DNA of 64,000 nucleotides from Antilocapra americana (lineage: Eukaryota; Chordata; Mammalia; Artiodactyla; Antilocapridae). Position numbers and translations under genes: made by a program. The stretch is taken from positions 34,395,909 to 34,459,908 of the forward strand of contig ML662442.1 of the NCBI GenBank assembly GCA_007570785.1. Reading direction: 5' to 3'. Below the pieces are notes generated by a model, which saw only the letters and a list, made by a program, of their open reading frames with translations, did not search any database and was not told where the DNA came from. Positions 1 through 10,050 of this stretch are shown here, piece by piece; within the stretch, counting starts at the first letter, position 1, and every line of letters starts with the position of its first letter.

Positions 1-159
1 TTGTAGGGTAGCAGAGAGGGGCAACAAGAGCAGCTATGTTTACATTTTCCTTTTTGTTAAAGTACTTCAATGACGAAATGATCGGATCTCAGTAAGTGAT
101 CTTTCTATACTTGGTTACCAACAAGAATTAATTCTTCACATGTGAAATATGAGTAATGA
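1..159. other. Unassigned AT-rich DNA
   Basis: No reading frame, RNA fold or repeat family is recognised here. The window starts inside ordinary non-coding sequence. Confidence 0.5.
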
Positions 160-262
160 TGTAGCCTCATAGGGTCTTGAGGAAATGAAACAAGATAGTA
201 TCTAATATTAGTATAGTCCCTGGCTCAAAGTTGGGGATTAATTAATGACTCATTATGGTTGC
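160..262 (+). repeat. MIR-type SINE, 3' part
   Basis: The stretch resembles the 3' half of MIR: 'cctcatagggtcttgagg', then a low-complexity AT part and 'gtccctggctcaaagt', matching the MIR/L2 tail theme of 'gtgcctggcacatagt'. Divergence is high, as expected for a repeat that predates placental mammals. It could instead be an L2 tail, which shares this 3' end. Confidence 0.45.
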
Positions 263-544
263 AATATATATATATCTTATTAAGAAAAAACAGTAGCAAA
301 AGCAATAGTGGGTGCCCACATTCCCATGATGTTTTATTGAGTTCTTTAGACAATGAAGGAAACATGCTTAGGATTCTCTATATGATCAAAATTCCTAGGA
401 TTTTCAAATATGTGGGTAATTGAAATGTTTGTATTTGAACCAAACAAAGAATGGAACAAACAAGTATTGTGTATTTTAATAAAGTGTTATTTAATTGATT
501 CCATACCAAGAAAGTTGAAAACTGGATAATGAATTCAAATAGCC

Positions 545-1690
545 TAATCATACGATCATCTTGATAAATGCAGAAAGAGAAGTTGATAAAATTCAATGTC
601 CATTTATGATAACAAAGTGGGTATAGGGGGAACATGTGTATGTGTGCTCAGCTGCTCAGTCACGTCCAACTCTTTGCACCCCCCATGGACTATACCTTGC
701 CAGGCTCCTCTGTCAATGGAATTTTTTCAGGCAAGAATATTAGAGTGGCTTGCCATTTCCTCCTCTAGGGGACCTTTCTGACCCAGCGATCAAACCCGTA
801 TCTCCTGCATTGGCAAGTGGATTATTTACCACTCTGCCGCCTGGGAAGTCCATGGCAGTGGGGGGAATATACCTCACTATAATAAAGGCCATATTTGACA
901 AACTCACAGCTAACATATTCAACCATGAAAAGCTTAAAGCTTTTCCTCTAAGATTAGGAACAAGGCAAGTATACCCATCCTTGCTGTTTCATTCAACATA
1001 TTATTTGGAGTCACAGCCACAGAAATCAGACAAGAAAAAGTGATAACAGACATCCAAATAGGAAAAAAAGTAAAACCATTGTCAATTATAGATGACAGTA
1101 TACTATATATATAAAACCACAAAAGAAATATTAGAATTAATAAATGAGTTCAGTAAGTTGCAGGATATAAAATCAATAAATAGAAATCTGTTGCATTTAT
1201 ATACATGAATAAATATATATACATATATTTGTATATAGTGGGATATTACTCACAATGAAAAAGGAGGAAATCTTGTCATTTGTGACACTGGATACACCTA
1301 GAGGGTATTATGCTAAGTGAAATAAGTCAGAAAGTCAAAGACAGTATGATTTCACTTATATGTAGAATCTAAAAAACAAAGCAATGAACAAATCAAACAG
1401 AAAGAGACTCAAGCACAGAAAACAAACTAGCGGTCACAAGATGGGTGAGAGTTGGTGTGTCTGGCAAAGTGGTGAATGGGATTCAGAGGTACTCCAGTTA
1501 CAAATAAGTCATGGGAATGTAATGTGCAGCATAGGAAACATAAACAATAATATTGTAACAAACTTGCATGCTTACTGGACTTATTATAGCAATCAATTCT
1601 TAATCTACATAAGCATTTAACCACTATGTTGTACACTTGAAACTAACAATGTTGTACGTCAACTATACCACAATAAACTTTTTTAAGAAA
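545..1690 (+). mobile_element. Old L1 LINE (ORF2 part to 3' end), split by a SINE
   Basis: Plus-strand translation near 560-610 reads DKIQ-PFMI and at 870-1040 reads KAIFDKLTANI and LRLGTRQ, which are L1 ORF2 reverse-transcriptase blocks. From about 1230 the L1 C-terminal/3' region follows (ggatattactca, gtgaaataagtcagaaag), ending at a typical old-L1 3' end (tgaaactaacaatgttgta, ccacaataaactttttt). Many substitutions, frameshifts and an internal deletion near 1130-1230 mark it as ancient and dead. A Bov-tA SINE interrupts it at 636-860. The older family name (L1MA-like) is inference. Confidence 0.8.
636..860 (-). mobile_element. Bov-tA SINE nested in old L1
   Basis: Reverse complement of a Bov-tA element. 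The Bov-A body (gtccaactctttgcaccccc, ccatggactata) comes first on the plus strand and the tRNA-like head last (gatcaaacccgtatctcctg, ctgcctgggaagtcc). It is flanked by an imperfect duplication of host L1 sequence, gggggaacat at 626-635 and gggggaatat at 861-870, so the SINE landed inside the already fixed L1. This gives a clear relative age: L1 first, SINE second. Confidence 0.85.
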
Positions 1691-1733
1691 AAGAATTCCA
1701 AATGATTTTAAGGTGGAATTACATCTTTTTGTT
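1691..1733. other. Pre-insertion spacer between L1 copies
   Basis: About 40 bp of host sequence between the tail of the old plus-strand L1 and the left TSD of the young minus-strand L1. Nothing recognised. Confidence 0.5.
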
Positions 1734-1806
1734 TTACACTTTGGAATTTTTTTTTAATTGTTTTTGCCATACAATGCCATGATATCACCATGGGTTTACA
1801 TATGCT

Positions 1807-1852
1807 CCCCCTCCAGAAGCCCCCTCCCTCCTCCCTCCCTCCTCCCTCCCCC
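1807..1852 (-). repeat. L1 3'UTR polypurine (G-rich) tract
   Basis: On the plus strand this is a run of C and T with repeated CCCTCC units; on the L1 sense (minus) strand it is GGGAGG-type repeats with four or more G-runs. A G-rich 3'UTR tract able to form a G-quadruplex is a known feature of L1 families. The same tract recurs at 17707-17752 and near 41918-41953. Confidence 0.7.
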
Positions 1853-2041
1853 TGGGCCATCTCGATGCACCAGCTCCGAGCATCAATCCTGGGCTGGTGA
1901 TTGATTAGACATACGATAATTAACATGTTTCAATGCCATTCTCCCATATCATCCCACCCTTACCCTCATCCACAGAGTCCACGAGTCTATTCTGTACATC
2001 TGCATTCCTTTTGCTGTCTCGCATGCTGGGTTCTCGTCTTT

Positions 2042-5000
2042 CTAAATTCCATATATATGTGTTAATATACTGTATTGTTGTTTTTCCTTCTGGCTTACTT
2101 CACTCTGGATAATGGGCACCAGTTTCATCCATCTGAGTAGAACTGCTTCAAATGAATTTTTTTTTAATGCTGAGTAATATTCCATTGTGTATATGTACCA
2201 CAGCTTTCTTATCCATTCATCAGTTGATGGGCATCTAGGTTGCTTCCATGTCCTGGCTATTGTAAACAATGCGGTGATGAACATTGGGGTACACGTGGCT
2301 CTTTCAATTCTGGTTTCCTCGGTGTATATGCCCAGCAGTGGGATTGCTGGGTCATATGGCAGGTCTATTTGCAGTTTTTTAAGGAACCTCCAACTGTTTT
2401 CCATAGTGGCTGTACTAGTTTGCAATCCCACCAACAGTGTAAGAGAGTTCCCTTTTCTCCACATCCTCTCCAGCATTTATTGCTTGTAGATTTTTGGATT
2501 GCAGCCATTCTGACTGGTGTAAAGTGATACCTCATTGTGGTTTTGATTTGCATTTCTCTGATAATGAGTGATGTTGAATATCTTTTCATGTGTTTGTTAG
2601 CCATTTTTATATCTTCTTTGGAGAAATGTCTGTTAAGTTTTTTGGCCCACTTTTTGATTGGGTCGTTTATTTTTCTAGAATGGAGCTGCAGGAGTTGCTT
2701 GTATATTTTTGAGATTATTTGTTTGTCCGTTGCTTCATTGGCTATTATTTTCTCCCATTCTGAAGGCTGTCTTTTCACCTTGCTTATAGTTTCCTTTGTT
2801 GTGCAGAAGCTTTTAATTTTAATTAGGTCCCATTAGTTTATTCGTGTTTTTATTTCCAATATTCTGGGAAGTGGGTCATGGAGTATCCCTCTTTGGTTTA
2901 TGTCAGAGAGTGTTTTTCCTATGTTATCCCCTAGGAGTTTTATAGTTTCTGGTCTTATGCTTAAATCTTTGATCCATTTTGAGTTTATCTTTGTGTATGG
3001 TGTTAGAAAGTGTTCTAGTTTCATTCTTCTACACGTGGCTGTCCACTTTTCCCAGCACCACTTGTTAAAGAGGTTGTCTTTTCTCTATTGTATATTCTTG
3101 CCTCCTTTGTCAAAGATAAGGTGTCCATAGATGCGTGGATTTATCTCTGGGCTTTCTATTCTGTTCCATTGATCTATATTTCTGTCTTTGTGCCAGTACC
3201 ATACTGTCTTAATGACTGTGGATTTGTAGTATAGCCTAAAGTCAGGTAGGTTGATTCCGCCAGTTCCATTCTTCTTTCTCAAGATTGCTTTGGCTATACG
3301 AGGTTTTTTGTATTTCCATACAAATTGAGAAATTATTTGTTCTAATTCTTTGAAAAAGACCTCTGGTAGCTTGATAGGAATTGCATTGAATCTATAGATT
3401 GCTTTGGGTAGTATACTCATTTTCACTATATTGATTCTTCCAATCCACGAACCCGGCACATTTCTCCATCTGTTTGTGTCCTCCTTGATTTCTTTCATCA
3501 GTGTTTTATAGTTTTCTATATACAAGTCTTTTGTTTCTTTATGTAGAAATACTCCTAAGTATTTTATTCTTTTTGTTTCGATGGTAAATGTAATTGTTTC
3601 CTTAATTTCTCTTTCTGATTTCTCACTGTTAGTGTATAGGAATGCCAGGGATTTCTGTGTGTTGATTTTGTATCCTGAAACTTTGATATATTCACTGATT
3701 AGCTCTAGCAATTTTCTCGTAGAGTCTTTAGGGTTTTCAATATAGAGGATCATGTCATCTGCAAACAGAGAGAGTTTTACTTCTTCTTTTCCAATCTGGA
3801 TTCCTTTGATTTCTTTATCTGCTCTGATTGCTGTGGCCAAGACTTCCAAAACTATGTTGAAAAGTAGTGGTGAGAGTGGGCACCCTTGTCTTGTTCCTGA
3901 TTTCAGGGGGAATGCTTCCAGTTTTTCACCATTGAGGATAATGTTTGCTGTGGGTTTGTCATATATAGCTTTTACTATGTTGAGGTATGTTCCTTCTATT
4001 CCTGCTTTTTGGAGGGTTTTTATCATAAATGGATGTTGAATTTTGTCAAAGGCTTTCTCTGCATCTATTGAGATAATCATGTGATTTTTATTTTTCAATT
4101 TGTTAATGTGGTGCATTACATTGATTGATTTGTGAATATTTAAGAATCCTTGCATCCCTGGGATAAAGCCTACTTGATCATGATGTATGATTTTTTTAAT
4201 GTGTTGTTGGATTCTCTTTGCTAGAATTTTGTTAAGGATTTTTGCATCTAAGTTCATCAGTGATATTGGCCTGTAGTTTTCTTTTTTTGTGGCATCTTTG
4301 TCGGGTTTTGGAATTAGGGTGATGGTGGCCTCATAGAATGAGTCTGGAAGTTTACCTTCCTCTGCAATTTTCTGGAAGAGTTTGAGTAGAATAGGTGTTA
4401 GCTCTTGTCTAAATTTTTGGTAGAATTCAGCTGTGAAGCCATCTGGTCCTGGGCTTTTGTTTTTTGGAAGATTTCTGATTACGGTTTCAATTTCCGTGCT
4501 TGTGATGGGTCTATTAATATTATCTATCTCTTCCTGGTTTAGTCTTGGAAAGTTGTACTTTTCTAGGAATTTGTCCATTTCATCCAAGTTGTCCAGTTTA
4601 TTTGCATATAGTTGCTGATAATAGTCTCTTATGATCCTTTGTATTTCTGTGTTTTCTGTTGTGATCTCTCCATTTTCATTTCTAGTTCTGTTGATTTGGT
4701 TCTTCTCCCTTTGTTTCTTGATGAGTCTGGCTAATGGTTTGTCAATTTTATTTATCTTCTCAAAGAACCAGCTTTTGGCTTGGTTGATTTTTGCTATGGT
4801 CTCTTTTGTTTCCTTTGCATTTATTTCTGCCCTGATCTTTAAGATTTCTTTCCTTCTACTAGACCTGGGCTTCTGCATCTCTTCCTTTTCTAGTTGCTTT
4901 AGGTGTAAAGTAAGGTTGTTTATTTGATTTTTTTCTTGTTTCCTGAGGTGAGCTTGTATTGCTATGAACTTTCCCCTTAGCACTGCTTTCACAGTGTCCC

Positions 5001-5097
5001 ATAGGTTTTGGGCTGTTGTGTTTTCATTTTCATTCGTTTCCATGCATAACTGAATTTCATTTTTGATTTCTTGTGTGATTTGTTGGTTATTCAGCAG
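2042..5097 (-). pseudogene. L1 ORF2 remnant (reverse transcriptase), three lesions
   Basis: This is the reverse-transcriptase part of L1 ORF2p, the enzyme that copies L1 RNA into DNA at a nicked target. An open frame of 652 codons runs 5043-3085; upstream the frame stays open to the truncation point at 5097. Counting from the Met at 5043, visible motifs are NKSPGPDG (195-202), YRPISLMN (257-264), SIDAEKAFD (325-333), TRQGCPLSP (384-392) and the catalytic FADD (427-430). Comparison with the other L1 copies here shows three breaks: a Trp codon changed to TAG at 3085-3087, a Lys codon changed to TAA at 2833-2835, and a 1-bp deletion near 2392. The last part (2042-2476) carries the Cys/His-rich C-terminus (CWRGC, HCWWDC). 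The endonuclease is missing, so this is a dead copy despite an intact catalytic core. The stop at 2042 is taken as the family's normal end; that is inference. Confidence 0.9.
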
Positions 5098-5114
5098 TTA
5101 CACTTTGGAATTTT

Positions 5115-5840
5115 AAAAAATTATTGAAATATAGTTGATTTGCAATGTTGTGTTAGTTTCAGGTATACAGCAAAGTGATTATTTTATATAAATATATGTA
5201 TCTTCTTTTTCTACATTCTTTTTCATTATAAGTTATTAGAAGATATTGAGTATAGTTCCCTATTCTATACAGTGGATACTTGTTGGTTATCTTGGTTATC
5301 TGTTTTATTCTTAGTAGTCTGTATGTTTTAATCGCAAACTCTTAGTCTATCCCTCCTCCCATCTTTGGTAACCCTAAGTTTGTTTTCTGTGTCTGTGGAT
5401 CAATTTCTGTTTTGCAAATAAGTTTATTTGTATCATTTTTCTTAGATTCCACTTACGGTCAATACCACATGTTTGTCTTTGTCTGGCTTCACTTAGTATG
5501 ATAATCTCTAAGGTCCATCCATGTTGCTGAAAATGGCATTATTTCATTCTTTTCTGTGGCTGAGGAGTATTGTGTATACGTACCACGTCTTCTTTATCCA
5601 CTTGTTGATGGACGTTTGGGTTGCTTCCATGTCTTGGCTTTTGTAAATAGTGCTGCTATGGACATTGAGGTGCATGCATCTTTATGGATTATGTTTTCCT
5701 CCAGATAAATGCCTAGGAGTAGGATTGTAGGATCATAAGTAGCTCTATTTTTAATTTTTTAAGGTAACTTTATACCGTGTTCTATAGTGGCAACATAGAT
5801 TTACATTCCTCCCAACAGTGTACAAGGGTTCTTTCAAAGT
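5115..5840 (-). mobile_element. Old L1 3' end, minus strand
   Basis: Starts with the complement of an older ruminant L1 tail (attattgaaatatagttgat, gtgttagtttcaggtataca), then the 3'UTR and ORF2 end (ggtccatccatgttgctg, tggacgtttgggttgcttcc, cccaacagtgtacaaggg). It is far more diverged than the L1 to its left, whose TSD lies at its 3' edge: the young L1 inserted next to this older tail. Truncated 5' near 5840. Confidence 0.8.
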
Positions 5841-5912
5841 CACTGGTCATTAGCTGAACCTGAAGTTCTTCAAAACATTTTCTGTTTATCTTTAGAACTT
5901 GTAATATATAAA
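5841..5912. other. Unassigned spacer
   Basis: Short AT-rich spacer between the old L1 and the BOV-A2 TSD. No feature seen. Confidence 0.5.
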
Positions 5913-6207
5913 AATATATAAACTGCTACTGCTAAGTCACTTCAGTCATGTCCAACTCTGTGCTACTCCATAGACGGCAGCCCACCAGGCTCCCCCATCC
6001 CTGGGATTCTCCAGGCACGAATACTGGAGTGGGTTGCCATTTCCTCCTCCAATGCATCAAAGTGAAAAGTGAAAGTGAAGTCACTCAGTCGTGTCCAACT
6101 TGTAGCGATCCCATGGATTGCAACCTACTAGGCTCCTGCATCCATGGGATTTTCCAGGCAAGAATACTGAAGTGGGGTACCTTTGCCTTCTCCGAATATA
6201 TAAACTG
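5913..6207 (-). mobile_element. BOV-A2 SINE with 13-bp TSD
   Basis: A dimeric BOV-A2 in reverse complement occupies 5926-6194. It opens with ctactgctaagtcacttcag (complement of the AGC-rich 3' tail), then two Bov-A monomers joined by the linker tgcatcaaagtgaaaagtga. The TSD aatatataaactg is perfect at 5913-5925 and 6195-6207. BOV-A2 has no tRNA-like promoter head and is moved in trans by BovB. Two monomers, a trinucleotide tail and a clean TSD make the call firm. Confidence 0.93.
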
Positions 6208-6904
6208 GACATTTGAAATAAAAACTTAAATACACTTAGTCTTTACTATGAACATGTACACGGAAAATCATTGCTGTATAATTTCTGAAGCTGGGGAATT
6301 TTTATGATGCATTTGCTATAGTTAGAAGGGCTCTGAGGTCAGCATCACAAGGCCTGTATTATCATGATCATTCTACATCTAGTACTCTTACCAAAGCTGG
6401 TTCATGTGCCCCAAGCACAGCAAGGCAAACGTGGATGTTTATAGCAGATAAAGGAGTCATTCACAAGGCAGCTAAGCTAGAAGACCAAAAAACATCTCAC
6501 ATTTACCTCTCCAAAGGCCAGGACTCAGGATGCTTATGGGATAAAGCTGAGGTGTGGGGAGCAAGACTGGCTAAAGGTAACTGGAGACAAGAAAAAAGGT
6601 GGGCAAGGAGACTTCTGTGTAAATCTGCAACTGAGCTCTGTCTCCTTCAAGGTACGCTTGATTGGAAAATGGCAGCATTGGTGTGCTCTGAGGCTGGGGT
6701 TTTGTCCCTCTGAGGTCAAAAGTTCACCAAGTGGACAATTACACATGGATAGATGGAGGGCTCGTGGGCTTACCCAGTCTTAAATAGCTGGAGCTCCAGC
6801 AGGATGCTGCCAGCTCCAAGTTCCTAAAAAACAAGTTGGGCAAACAGCTTGGAGCTTGGATAGTATGCTTGGAGAACAAGTTCTTTTATAAAAACAACTG
6901 AAGT
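6208..6904. other. Unassigned; possible decayed LTR-type repeat
   Basis: No known repeat is recognised with confidence. A 92-codon plus-strand frame (6435-6713) lacks any recognisable domain. The moderately GC-rich block 6400-6880 (ggcagctaagctagaagacc, aacagcttggagcttgga) has the feel of an old LTR, but no terminal TG...CA pair with a TSD or primer site was found. Treat as unclassified. Confidence 0.3.
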
Positions 6905-7080
6905 GTGAGTGAATGAAGGCAGGTTACAGGTGTAATGGATTTAACTGATGATTAACCTGAGCTTCAATACTAGGTAAGTTTCTTACTCTGAGACTCAGTA
7001 TTCTTATGTTTAAAATGAAATCTGGTTTCTGTGTACTTTGCAGAATTAAATAAGATCATAGATGTGGAATTCTCTGAAAA
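6905..7080 (+). repeat. MIR SINE fragment
   Basis: The order of blocks follows MIR: ggtaagtttcttactctgag, actcagtattcttatgttta, then aattaaataagatcatag, which echo the MIR core (cttaacctctctgagcctcagtttcctcatctgtaaaatgg, then attaaatgag). Ancient and diverged. Confidence 0.6.
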
Positions 7081-7399
7081 AGGTGTCAAGTGTGGTAAAA
7101 AGGGAAGTTTACATGAGTGTGGCTATGCTCTTGTTCAGCTCCTGCTACACCAGCTACTATTGCACTGAAACCTAACTAGGCAGCATCATGGTTACCTAAT
7201 TTTTGGGAAATGACCTCCCCAAACCTAACAAACATGATGTGAAACACAATGCATATTGAGACCCTCTTGCTTTGCATCTCTCTGAGAAGACCATGATTTG
7301 GTTCACACACTAATTACTGTCTTCCTCTTTACATATCAAAATTTGGCACAGCCTATGAAGCCTGAGTGTTCCAACTGAAATTACCTCATTTTTCTCTGT
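7081..7399. other. Unassigned non-coding DNA
   Basis: Nothing recognised on either strand beyond chance open frames. Confidence 0.5.
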
Positions 7400-7580
7400 T
7401 ATTTTCACAGGCGTTAGTGCAACTTGAGGACTAAATTGTTTATTCTTTGCTTTGTATCCAAGCAGACTCTGGATCCTTAAGGGTAAAGTGTGTATTCAAT
7501 GTATGACTTTACACCCAGCAGAGGCTAGCAGAGTGCTTGGTCCCAAGCAGGCAGTGATGAGCAGGCATTTCTTTATCAGT
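7400..7580 (+). repeat. Possible L2 LINE 3' end
   Basis: The pattern ctttacacccagcagaggct, agcagagtgcttggtcccaa, gcaggcagtgatgagcag resembles the L2 3' end (cccagcgcctagcacagtgcctggcacatagtaggtgctcaat). The match is weak and limited to the tail. Confidence 0.4.
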
Positions 7581-7734
7581 GAGGATGTGTTATAGGATTT
7601 GAAATTTCAGCCAGCATACAACTTTTGATAGGAGACAGAGAAGCAAGGGAATATTGGGGCAACTAGAAGATAGGAGATGAGCAAAAGGTAAATTTAAAAA
7701 AAGTGGGTTTTACCAGTTTAAACAAGGACAGGGA

Positions 7735-7885
7735 ACTACAATCAGTATTTTGTAATAAATACCCTATAAGGGAAAATAATCTGAAAAAATATATGTATGT
7801 ATAATTGGGTCACTTTGCTGCATACCTGAAACCAGCACAGCATTGTAAATCAGGTGTATGCCAATTTAAAAAAAAGAGAGATTAA
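7735..7885 (+). mobile_element. L1 3'UTR tail fragment
   Basis: A short piece of an older L1 3' end: cagtattttgtaataaatac, ctgaaaaaatatatgtatgt, cactttgctgcatacctgaa, acagcattgtaaatcaggtg, ending in an A-run. Only the last about 150 bp is present, a severe 5' truncation typical of L1. No clear TSD. Confidence 0.75.
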
Positions 7886-9640
7886 AAAAAGAAAAACTAG
7901 GTTTAGACATGATGAATATGAGAGAACTGAAATGTAGGATTAATTCAAACCCACAGGTCAAATTCAAAGATCTGTAAAAGGATACTTTTTTAAACCAAGA
8001 GAAAAGGTATACTTTTATTAAACTGCAATTTAAATCAGTTGTACAACAATCAAGTATCAAAGATGCAGTAAGATATGTGAAAAGAATGAAGAGAAGGGAA
8101 CTATTATTTTACTTGCATATCATGTGTCAGCATCTGGAAAAATGCTTTATATAAACTCCAGTTTAAGACAAAAGATGTACCATCCTTTCTTAACAGCTTT
8201 TCTCTTAAGCTATAGACAGTGCAAGGGTGAAAGCAACTCTAGGATCACATTTGGATTAAGGAAGATGGTGCATTTCTGGGATTTAAGTTTTGCGGTGTTT
8301 TTCCTCCCTCAATATTAGGAGTTACAGTGCAGGACAAAATATCTGCCAATGCTTACTAAAAGAAAGCCTGAGAGTGCTGAAAAGAATAGCTAGCGACAGA
8401 TACCAGGAAATATTTTCTATATTATTGTAAGATTTGCAAGACATGTGCATGATCTCTGCAATTCATAAGCAAACAGAGAAATCATGCTGGGTTCTTTGAC
8501 ACTCTATCAAGCTCATCAAAGAAAGCAGAACAAAATGAATTGCAAAGACATATTTTTGAGGAGAGATGTTTGAACAATATATGAGATAACAAATGGAAGG
8601 GAAGTTAATAGCCATGATTTTTTTTTCCTTAGGAGGGGGAAGTCAAATAAATATTCTTTTGTTTTTCTTCTAAGAGAAATGTGAATTCTAATGAATCTTA
8701 AACTACATATCACCTTTGGGGAGCTATTAGTTTTTGTATGGAGTGGTTGATAAAATGACATTTTCCTATTGAATCTAGATAAGAATAGGCCAACACTGTA
8801 ATTGTTTTCAGAAGTTTGAAGTCACCAAAAACATATTTCAGTAGAGAATGTAAAAGAAAAATTATGTTTAAACCGTGGGAAAAAATCCAGAAGTGACATT
8901 TTGAATGGGAATGGGGTGCCATTTAAAGTTATTTCAATGACTGAGGAAAATTCCACTGGCTTTGAGTCTTATAGCAGATTCTTTTTCCTCTCCTAGTCTG
9001 TGTTATCATTGGGTTGGATAGTATGCAGGTAAATTCTTGCTGTTTTCATCCTTGAATTCCAATCAGTCTCAGGATTTGTTTTCACATGTACTATCAATCA
9101 ATAGAGTAAAAGGCACACAGTAATAAATAACTTGAACTTTCTTCTCCTTCTGGAGATTTAAGAAATAAACTAGCTTAAAAAAAATGCATAAGCCAGTCCA
9201 AACTTGGTCAATATCTCTTTTATTTCCCTAAGTCAATTCTGTCAACTGCCAAACAAAAAAATTTCTAATTTATTAACACTTGAATGCATAATTTACTCTT
9301 GGGCATGGAATGATCCAAACCAAACAAGCCAGTTTGTATTTTTAATAATATGAATTTTTTAATAGACTACCTCATAAATCTAATACATTGCTGAAGTTAA
9401 GAAGAAAAAATGTTGACACTTAAGGGGCCCACCATTAATTATCTCCCACTGTAGACATCATGACCTCCCTTTATTCTATAGGATTTTTTTCCTCCTTATG
9501 GTGCTGTAAATATTTCATGTATTTTTTTCCCCTATTAGGTCTGTGGGTATGGTCTCAGTAAATTTTCTAGGATATTCTGCCATTTCTATAAAGATGTTTG
9601 CTGTTACTTATTTTCTAATATAAATCTGTAGTTGGTAGTA
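7886..9640. other. Unassigned AT-rich DNA
   Basis: About 1.75 kb with no recognised gene, RNA or repeat. Short open frames here (up to 81 codons) have no known domain, no codon bias that I can see and no splice-framed context. Homopolymer runs are the only texture. Confidence 0.5.
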
Positions 9641-9720
9641 TATTCAACTCTGCTAATGAGGAAATAGAGCTTCAGGCAGGTTGATTTGTGGACATGGTCA
9701 TCTCAATTCCCAGTGATGCA
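9641..9720 (-). repeat. Possible MIR fragment
   Basis: The words ctaatgaggaaatagagctt and caggcaggttgatttgtgga recall the reverse complement of the MIR core (gatgaggaaactgaggc, agaggttaagtgacttg). Very diverged; low confidence. Confidence 0.3.
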
Positions 9721-9789
9721 CTTGTTTTGGGGGATTGGCTGTAAACTATGTTCTTTGCCTTGCTTGTTCCTTTGCTGCAGGCTCATCTA

Positions 9790-10050
9790 GTAGGAATGAT
9801 GCTATTTTCTGTGACTTCTGCCTTCATGATGCCTTGTCTGACTCTCCAGTCTAAACTGGGACCTCTAAACTCTCCTTTTCACCTTATGTGTTCTCCTCAG
9901 CATTTATAATAATTTGGGGTTTTACATTTGTATGACTACTAATGTATGTGTCACAAACTCTCCTATAATCTCCATGAGGGAAGGAATTGTGTTTCCAGTA
10001 CCCACCACCAAAACAGATGCAGAGAGGGTGCTCAGTAAATATTCTTGAAA
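9790..10050 (+). repeat. L2 LINE 3' end
   Basis: Clear L2 3'UTR order: tgccttgtctgactctccag, ctccttttcaccttatgtgt, cagcatttataataatttgg, then the hallmark ctcctataatctccatgagg, gaaggaattgtgtttccagt and gagggtgctcagtaaatatt. L2 is an ancient, long-dead CR1-like LINE. A possible MIR piece (gattcaaacccaagtctgtc) follows at 10070-10100. Confidence 0.75.

Larger units (their letters stand above)
1734..5114 (-). mobile_element. Young 5'-truncated L1 with perfect 17-bp TSD
   Basis: The L1 body is 1751-5097 (3,347 bp), read on the minus strand. The TSD ttacactttggaatttt occurs at 1734-1750 and again at 5098-5114 without mismatch. The 3' end on the left shows poly(T) (poly(A) on the sense strand), then the L1 3'UTR with a polypurine tract (complement of 1807-1852). 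The body covers the C-terminal three quarters of ORF2 and stops in the linker between the endonuclease and reverse-transcriptase regions, so ORF1 and the endonuclease are absent. A perfect long TSD and a 652-codon frame point to a recent insertion. Confidence 0.95.

Noticed and set aside
3085..5043. 652-codon minus-strand frame as a host gene
   Set aside because: It is L1 ORF2 reverse transcriptase inside a TSD-bounded 5'-truncated L1, with no promoter, no ORF1 and no endonuclease.
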